Source: Basidiobolus heterosporus B8920 (taxonomy: Eukaryota > Basidiobolomycota > Basidiobolomycetes > Basidiobolales > Basidiobolaceae). Taken from it: 12,922 nt of DNA. The notes below the pieces were generated by a model that was not told the origin of the DNA, made no database searches, and saw only the letters and a program-made list of their open reading frames with translations. The stretch is taken from positions 1 to 12,922 of the forward strand of contig JNET01030482.1 of the NCBI GenBank assembly GCA_000697455.1. The letters are read 5' to 3'. Below, one piece after another: positions 7,154-12,922 of this stretch. The first letter of the stretch is position 1. Each line of letters begins with the position of its first letter. A program made the position numbers and the translations under genes.

Positions 7154-8622
7154 CTATTTTACACCGACGTAGGTCGAGAGTTCGCTCATCATCCGGGCTT
7201 TCTCTTCAGACGTATCTGCGAAGAAATGATAGACCTGGTCAGTAGAAAGTTCCACCTTGAAGTTGTTGGGAATCAAAACCAAGCTTTGTGCATCTTCGAC
7301 TCGACTAATCCCATCCTCTAGATTGATGCTGGATAGCGGACATTTGTCTTTTTCATCACGATAGAAAAATATCGTGCTGCTACTCAGTGCAAACCATCTT
7401 CGTTTCCACAACTAAAAAGCCATAGAGTTAGTGACCTCTATGGTATTCGTGTCCCATCGTTTAACTTACATAGATTCCTCCACCTTGAACAGTGATATAG
7501 CCGGTTAACGAAGTACGCTACGGAATAAAAATCAGCACCGGGAAATGAAGTTCATCAAGCTTTCCTACCTTCCCAGAGCTTTCGGCCTCTAACACCTGAT
7601 TCATTAGATCTTCTCTCTTCTTTAAATTCTCTTCAAAAATCCTTTCTGTTTCTAAAGTCTCATGATCCTTGGTAGATTGTTTTACAGGAATGTCGGTATT
7701 TTGTGGAGTCGAGGTCCTATAACTTGACTCACTTCCAACCGACTCGGTACTGGCCTGATCATCAATTAGAATCATCTCCTCAGACTCGACATTAGGTGGG
7801 ATCTCTTCGGAGGGTGATACGAAATGGTCAATCTCTTCCACAGAGTTAGAGGGAGAATCTATAGGTAGTTCAGAACCGGGGACAGATATGAGCACAGTAT
7901 CAGTTTCTGAAAGAACTTCCGACATAACAATTGATTCTGGTATAGGTTCGTGTAGCGGTGCTTCAGTAGCACCCTCGTTCTTTATTGGAGTGTCCTCTGG
8001 TTCTGCACTCTTAGAGTGAATACGTGCTCGAATATTATCCGCAGATAAATCAACAAGACTGGATGCTGCAAGATAGACATCATGCTTCTGAATAATCATA
8101 ATGAGTATCAAACATCACTACCACAGCTCTAAAAATATCATACCTCCAACATCGTGGCAATCTGTTTACCATGCACAAAAGCTCGGGCTATAAAAAGGGC
8201 TGTGTTATGAATAAAAGTTATTGGCTTCGAAGCGGTATCACAAAGTTCTACCTCTGCGGATTCCACTGCATATTAAGGATAGACATAAGTAAATACTTTG
8301 CTTCTCTACATACAATGCTAAACTCACCTGATATCTTCACTAATATAGGTTACGAATAGAAAACTATCCTCAAAGCTCAAGTACCCGTATAATACCTCCT
8401 CAGTTAGATGAGCCTTAAATTCCTCCAAGCCACCGCCACCTTTGGCGTATAGAAATATTGAATCCCCGCTATCGTGGTAGCCGAGTAGTAGCCTAAAAAA
8501 GGAGGTTATGCTTGTTACTGCCCAGGAGGTAAAGTGAAGAAAACAAACCAGTTTGCGTCTTGTCCTGTTGCCACCGCTTCGTAGGCAGGGCCGATAGCAG
8601 GGTCAGATAAGTCACAAGACAT
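7154..8622 (-). CDS. ADF-H (coactosin-like) plus PH domain protein, likely actin and membrane adaptor
   Basis: Six exons are proposed: 8622-8549, 8492-8341 (or 8328), 8265-8144, 8087-7569, 7517-7470, 7411-7154, giving about 390 residues. Residues 1-120 form an ADF-homology domain: MSCDLSDPAIGPAYEAV, ANWLLLGYHDSGDSIFLYAK, GGGGLEEFKAHL, YGYLSFEDSFLFVTYI. This order resembles coactosin and the drebrin/Abp1 N-terminus. An acidic, Ser/Thr/Pro-rich linker (about 135-250) and a charged helix (about 250-287) follow. The last 95 residues are a PH domain (TGYITVQGGGIY, LWKRRWFALSSSTIFFY, NNFKVELSTDQVYHFFA) without the usual tryptophan in the last helix. Probable role: linking actin to membrane (inference). 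The exon 2/3 junction is uncertain: the best donor, GTGAGT after 8328, breaks the frame, while GTGAAG after 8341 keeps it. An ATG at 8676 would add a hydrophobic stretch; 8622 better fits ADF-H starts. Confidence 0.78.
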
Positions 8623-9213
8623 AGAAGAAACGCAAACAAGAACAAAGATGGTTTCGTAAAAGAAACCTCCACTCATCTTTTGTATACTTAATCATGATAT
8701 CTCCTGAACACGCCCCTTACAGAACAGGTGATTGGTCTGTTCGTACTATTCATCCAATTTGCTGGTATTCTCGAGTGATGCACATTCCACTCTAACCGCT
8801 GTACAATTTTGCCATATAAGTATAAATATACACAAATGCCACAAGAGATCTTCGTGAACCCAACTGCTATTTAGGTATGCATTTGGGCACGCATTTGGGT
8901 ACACTCTATATTATTACTAAATAAATAATCTCTAATTTTATGAGAATCGAATTGAGAGAAAACCACCTGTACTGGAATGAAGGATGTAAGAATAGTTTAC
9001 AATCAAACAAAAAGGGAAAGAACAGTGTAGTAAGGTGAATGATTCGTCTAAATGTAAGTGGAACGAAAATGATAGGAACTAGGAAAACAACAGGTGTGAA
9101 GAAAAGGTCCGAATAGAAGAAATACAATGACCAAGTTGATTTCTAAGGTAACAAATAAAGCTATGTAGATATAAAGTAGAACACCTATCAGTAAAAAGGA
9201 GTAGAACTACTCT
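8623..9213. other. NOP14 3' flank and promoter of the ADF-H/PH gene
   Basis: This 591 bp gap between two minus-strand genes has no supported gene. A CCAAT box (minus strand, 8731-8735) lies about 110 bp before the ADF-H/PH start, inside the loop of a small inverted repeat GAACAG/CTGTTC (8722-8727, 8737-8742). A direct repeat GCATTTGGGCAC / GCATTTGGGTAC spans 8879-8902. TATAAATA occurs at 8821-8828. The stretch 8930-9210 is purine-rich on the plus strand and is probably NOP14 3' UTR. Confidence 0.5.
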
Positions 9214-11968
9214 CTATTTCTTCTTTTTTCTCTCGGCTTTGTTCATTTCTCCTTGAGCTTCAGACAATGAGCCCATAAGGCTTCTCATCTTAGAATGGTA
9301 CTTGGCATCCTTCTCCTTAACAGTCTTGATACGTTCCCGAGCCACGAATTGGCTATCCTTACGAAGTTCACGAATAGCTCCTTTACGTTCTTTCTTGTAT
9401 TGGTTCTTGAGCTTGTTCATTTCGGAACGCTCACGATCAGGATCATAATGTTTATCAATTGAGTAGTTCTCTTCGAACTTGGGCAAATACGAGGCAATAG
9501 CAATGGCCTTGTGCTTTTGTAGTTGAAGTGGCTTACGACGATCTGTGGCGTGTTTCAAGAGTCGGGTAAGCTTTTCTTCCACATCACTAAATGCTTTCTT
9601 TAGCTCGGCAGAGAATCTCTTCTGTTGTACAGATTTAATCAACTCGAGTGCAGGTGTGAACAGTTCCAAAAAGGCTGATGTTGAGCAATACAACACTGCC
9701 GATTCTCCGATCAAATGAACAATTGTCTTAAGAGCAGCAGCACGGAATTCAGCTGATTCAAAGTATTCCGGGATCTCTTTACTGGGTGCCAAGACTTCAC
9801 CGAAATTAATAGGCTCAGGGATGGCTGTCGTCAATTTGCCATTCTCCAGACCATTAGCCCATCTGCCGAAATGTTCGTCAATCAGTGGGAACCATCCAGG
9901 GATATTTGAAGATTCAAGTGGGGCAAGATGGTACAATGCCGATAGGAGGAAATTGTGCGCCTCAGGAACCACTCTTTTTGCCAAGGTTTGGAATTCAAGG
10001 AACATATTATAAAGAAACAGGCCAGCGACAAGATCGCGGCCATTGCGAACAGAACATTGACCCAAGTATTGACCCATAAGAAGCATCAACGGAGTGACAA
10101 CTACGTGCTGCAAGTCGGATGTAGGGAAGATTTGGCCGTAAATCTTGAAAATCAGGAGCTCCTCAGCACCTGGCATCCCAGATTTGGTACCACTCACCAA
10201 TGCTTTGTTTAAAGCCTTTTGGTAGTCAGCGATATCTGACATTGCGTACTCGGCAGCAACCTCGGGCATTTGCTGAGATAGCTCTAGAATATGCTTGACT
10301 AAGGTGTTGATGTTGGTAAGAGGGATAGGATTTTGCTGGCACAAATACTTGATGTGATCCAATAACACAGTGAATAGAGTTTCCAGCTTTTGACGATTGC
10401 CGGCGCTCAAGCGGATGTGATGTAAAACACGTATACGATGAATGATAGTCATCTGATCTTCTAAGCTGTAACCGTCGATAAGCTCTAAAAGCTCTTCATG
10501 ACTACTGGGTGCTGGGAATGTGAAAGGAAGTTCCTTTTTGTCACCGTCGACAGATTGTTTGGATGACTTGCTTACTTTTTTCTTCTGTGAAACTTCTTCG
10601 TCCGAGGCCTCCTCTGCCTCATTCATGTCCAAATCAGAATAATCGTCCTCCTCCTCTTCGTCGTCATCATCTTCTTCCTCACCATCTTCCTCATCATCGT
10701 CTTCTTCTTCGCTTCCACTTCCTTCTTCTTCGGATTCGTCTTCAGAGGACTGCTCACCGTTAATATCATATGACTTAGGAACCTTGTTACCAAGAGCATC
10801 AAGTTCGAACTCCTCTTCTTGGAAATCATCCTCCAAATCGTCACCAACAGAAGTACGCTTTCTCTTGGGTTGAGGTACTTCTGTTTCAGAATCAGAGTCT
10901 AGACCTTCCATACGACGTTTACGATGACGCTCAGCACGCTCTAGTTTTTCTTTCTCTTCCAGTGCTAGCTCCTCTTCGGTTTTCTGTCTGTCGGTAGCTC
11001 TGGCACGTTTTTCAAACACCATCTCACGTACAAGAGCATCGTAGGCCTCGTCGCGCTCACTTTTATCTTCCTTGGGTTCATTCTTTAAAGTACCAAAAAC
11101 ACAGTTAGAGAAAGTTAAAATAGAATACCATCGAGAAAGCAAGTACCTTCTCTCTCTCAGCTGCCTCTTTTTTCATTGCTTCAGCAAAAAGAATACTTTG
11201 AATATCCTTAAGCCCGTCATCCAACTCTTGTCTCAACTCATCATCCTCCTCCTTCAGCTTCTGACGTTCATATTTGTGGAATTTGCTCTTGGCAATAACT
11301 TCCTTCATCACTTCAGCTTTGCTCTTTTTCCTATCCGGGTCGGCATTCTCTAATTCTTCGGGTGTTGGCTCGAACCCTCCGAAATGTGACATACTAACTG
11401 TAGTACGATCGATTTGTCCGTTTTCGTCGTCGCTCAGACCTAAGCCGGCTTCGTCGAAGTCATCCATCTCCGCAAGAGATTGGCCGTAGTGAGTAAGATC
11501 TTCGTCTTCAAGGTTAAACAATTCAGCATTTCTGTTGCGTTGCTGTCTTTCTTTTGCGAATCTCTCCAACATCTTTTCTTCGGGAGTCATGTTTGGATCA
11601 TTTTCACCGAAACGTCTATCAACAAAGCCACCTGCTTTGTTTTTATTTTGCATTTCCACTAAGAGAGTTTTTTTACGATTATCTTGACCGATTTGTTTGC
11701 TTAATCCTGGTCGACCTTGGGAACCTTTGACTTTACGACCCACAACGTCATACTTTGTTTTCGATACCTTCAATTCGAAAGGATTTAAAGCACTAGAAAT
11801 GGTGTTCAACTTCTCCCGAACACTGTTCTTTCCGACTTCATTAGGTCTTCCACGCTTTTTGGCCTTCTTACTAGTGCTCGCCCTTGATTGTTGTCCAATA
11901 ACACCAGCCTCCCTTAAAGAGCTTTTCAACCGTTTAAGGGCTGATACTTTTCTTTCACCTTCAGTCAT
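9214..11968 (-). CDS. NOP14: Nucleolar protein 14 (NOP14), small-subunit processome component
   Basis: Two exons, 11968-11147 and 11082-9214, with a 64 bp intron (GTACTT donor, CTAAC branch point, AAAG acceptor), give 896 residues, against about 810 in yeast and 857 in man. The N-terminus has a basic nuclear signal (KKAKKRGR, 34-41), then NPFELKVSKTKYDVVGRK (62 on), VDRRFGE (about 116-122), MTPEEKMLERFAKE and LTHYGQSLAEMDD. Exon 2 opens with DEAYDALVREMVFEKRARATDR, followed by an acidic tract at about 386-438 and a long helical domain. It ends with YKKERKGAIRELRKDSQFVA and a lysine-rich tail. Known role: Nop14 works with Noc4, Enp1 and Emg1 in the U3 processome for 18S rRNA maturation and 40S assembly. 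The start ATG at 11968 is the first in frame after upstream non-ATG codons. It is divergent from eL33 copy B. Confidence 0.97.
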
Positions 11969-12386
11969 ACTGGTAAACACCTATGTAGAAGGAAAAAAAC
12001 ACTTGCACTTTAAAGTCAAGTGGGCTTTAATCATATGGACACTACTCTTTCTAGTATACTTTTTTTTTCTTTTTTTCTCATCAAATTTATTTCTTCCTGA
12101 ATTTTACTTGGATTTATTTATCGATTAAGTCGGATTTTTTGGCTTATTTTAATAGGATAGTAAGTGAAAGTCACCTCATTATACACTGATTAAAACCAGC
12201 AACAATTAGTTGAATTTGGGATAGAATAGTTTGTATGCGTGTAAAAGTGTGTATAGGTATGTACAAAGATTGGTCAACACCTTAGATCCGAAATTTACTG
12301 TAATGTATATTCGGTCCACTAAAATCCCCGTATCCATCTCTACTTCCCCTTCTCCTTGTTAGTTGGAACGAAGCTTCATACTTGCA
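11969..12386. promoter_or_regulatory. Divergent promoter region between NOP14 and eL33 copy B
   Basis: This 418 bp gap lies between two outward-facing ribosome-related genes. On the NOP14 side a long poly(dT) tract (about 12059-12078) is followed by CTCATC, which reads GATGAG on the minus strand, the core of the PAC motif of yeast ribosome biogenesis genes. Near eL33-B come a pyrimidine-rich leader (about 12331-12360) and TAGTTGGAACGAA (12360-12372). No TATA box is clear. Motif roles are carried over from yeast and untested here. Confidence 0.55.
12360..12372 (+). promoter_or_regulatory. Leader element TAGTTGGAACGAA of eL33 copy B
   Basis: It is identical to the 13 bases ahead of eL33 copy A and lies at the same 14-base distance from the ATG. 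The flanking bases are similar but not identical, so both genes descend from one duplicated leader. Confidence 0.55.
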
Positions 12387-12922
12387 ATGGCTCAACCTGT
12401 TCGGTAAGAGTGATTTTTAGAGATGCATCCTTCGAATATCGCTTACATCCATCCAAAAGCTCTGCGAATCAACAGCTGTAATGGAAATGGAGCATAAGAT
12501 ATGTAGTTAAGAGACTTACAGGAGCCACGGTTGTAATAGTGATATTGAAGAACATATTATAGCCACGCCTGGTAGAATAACAGTAGAGGTGCTGGGATTA
12601 TTGCAGAGCTCAGGAATGGATGTTGGAATATAGAAGGATACATTTTGTCGCGATTATGGTCGGCCAATATTTGCTAATCTGTTTTGTTTGTTAACTACAT
12701 CAGTCTTTACTCCAAGGGTCGCGTCTTAGGATTCAAGCGCGCCAAGCGTAACCAAAGACCCAACACCTCTTTGGTCCAACTTGAGAACGTCTCCACCAAG
12801 GAGGAAACTCAATTCTACCTCGGCAAGAGAGTCGCCTATGTCTACCGTGCCAAGCGTGAAGTCAACGGATCCAAGGTCCGCGTCATCTGGGGCCGTGTCA
12901 CTCGTGCCCACGGAAACTCTGG
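12387..12922 (+). CDS. RPL33: 60S ribosomal protein eL33, copy B, cut by the right edge
   Basis: Exon 1 is 12387-12403 and exon 2 starts at 12704 and runs off the window, covering about 78 of the expected 107 residues. The visible protein (MAQPVR, then [20 protein letters not shown] and onward) is the same as copy A. Exon 1 differs by two silent bases (GCT for GCC, CCT for CCA), whereas exon 2 shows no difference in 219 bases. The intron has the same position and phase as in copy A but is 300 bp against 80 bp and unrelated in sequence apart from the GTAAGA donor. Nothing suggests decay: frame, donor and acceptor are intact, so both copies are probably expressed. It is divergent from NOP14. 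Confidence 0.95.
12404..12703 (+). other. Long first intron of eL33 copy B
   Basis: At 300 bp this intron is four to six times longer than the others in the window. It has a GTAAGA donor, GCTAAT and TTAACT branch-like sequences near the 3' end, and ATCAG as acceptor. Ribosomal protein introns often host snoRNAs. I looked for C/D boxes and H/ACA hinge and tail motifs and saw no convincing set, so its content remains unexplained. Confidence 0.8.
12704..12922 (+). repeat. Inverted repeat arm: eL33 exon 2, matching 1014-1232
   Basis: This is the second arm of the 219-base perfect inverted repeat. The arms are about 11.5 kb apart and in opposite orientation. The true length may be greater, since the window ends inside this arm. 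Confidence 0.97.

Noticed and set aside
8171-8359. Plus-strand 62-codon frame
   Set aside because: It covers exons 2-3 and an intron of the ADF-H/PH gene on the other strand and matches no known protein.
8623-8676. Earlier ATG (8676) for the ADF-H/PH protein
   Set aside because: It would add a hydrophobic leader to a cytosolic domain. ADF-H proteins usually start close to the motif seen after 8622, though this is not proven.
8906-9127. Minus-strand 73-codon hydrophobic frame
   Set aside because: It starts at TTG, lies in purine-rich probable NOP14 3' UTR, and its Phe/Leu richness follows from base composition.
9821-10212. Three plus-strand frames, and others at 10563-10763 and 11274-11662
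   Set aside because: All are antisense to NOP14. The one at 10563 reflects the repetitive Asp/Glu codons of its acidic tract.
11105-11146. Extra NOP14 exon 1 residues ending FYFNFL, and exon 2 residues before position 11082
   Set aside because: Both are read-through of the 64 bp intron with good donor and acceptor; splicing gives a continuous NOP14 protein.
11367-11377. GGCTCGAACCC resembling a tRNA B box
   Set aside because: It lies in NOP14 coding sequence with no A box or cloverleaf around it.
12404-12703. snoRNA in the eL33-B intron
   Set aside because: No convincing C/D or H/ACA box set was seen by eye; left only as an open question in the findings.
1014-12922. Inverted eL33 arms as ends of a mobile element
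   Set aside because: The arms are coding exons of functional genes, and ordinary host genes fill the middle. There is no transposase, target-site duplication or element-like terminus.

Overview
This is nuclear DNA from a eukaryote, most likely a fungus and probably an early-diverging one rather than a yeast. The grounds are compact genes, short GT-AG introns (51-80 bp, with one of 300 bp), CTAAY-like branch points, AATAAA poly(A) signals, fungal-type GET2 and ATG6 genes, and an eL33 intron placed as in yeast RPL33. The exact lineage cannot be fixed from the sequence alone.

Layout from left to right. (1) Positions 1-85 may hold the 5' end of an unidentified minus-strand gene that runs off the left edge. 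(2) 86-925 has no gene I can defend. (3) 926-1329 (-) encodes ribosomal protein eL33, copy A. It is divergent from (4) a BUD20/ZNF593 zinc-finger 60S biogenesis factor at 1689-2116 (+). (5) 2374-3093 (-) encodes a TMEM70/TMEM186-type mitochondrial inner-membrane protein, convergent with BUD20 and divergent from (6) Beclin/ATG6 at 3578-5455 (+, eight exons). (7) 5807-6975 (+) encodes a GET2/CAML-like receptor subunit for tail-anchored protein insertion. It is convergent with (8) an ADF-H (coactosin-like) plus PH domain protein at 7154-8622 (-). (9) 9214-11968 (-) encodes the SSU processome protein NOP14, divergent from (10) a second eL33 gene, copy B, at 12387 (+), cut by the right edge.

The genes do not form a single pathway. 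Two themes stand out. Both ends carry a divergent ribosome-related pair (eL33-A/BUD20 and NOP14/eL33-B), and the middle holds membrane and organelle genes (mitochondrial assembly factor, autophagy PI3K subunit, tail-anchored insertion receptor, cytoskeletal adaptor).

The most notable observations are these. The two inverted eL33 copies have exon 2 identical over all 219 visible bases, although exon 1, intron and flanks have diverged, which suggests local gene conversion. They also share a 13-base leader element at the same distance from the ATG. The ADF-H+PH protein has an unusual domain pairing and a splice junction that does not keep frame with its best donor. Beclin lacks the aromatic finger. 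A telomere-like TAGGGTTA box recurs only in intergenic regions. I saw no mobile element, viral remnant, CRISPR array, tRNA or rRNA, and no clear evidence of an entirely new system.
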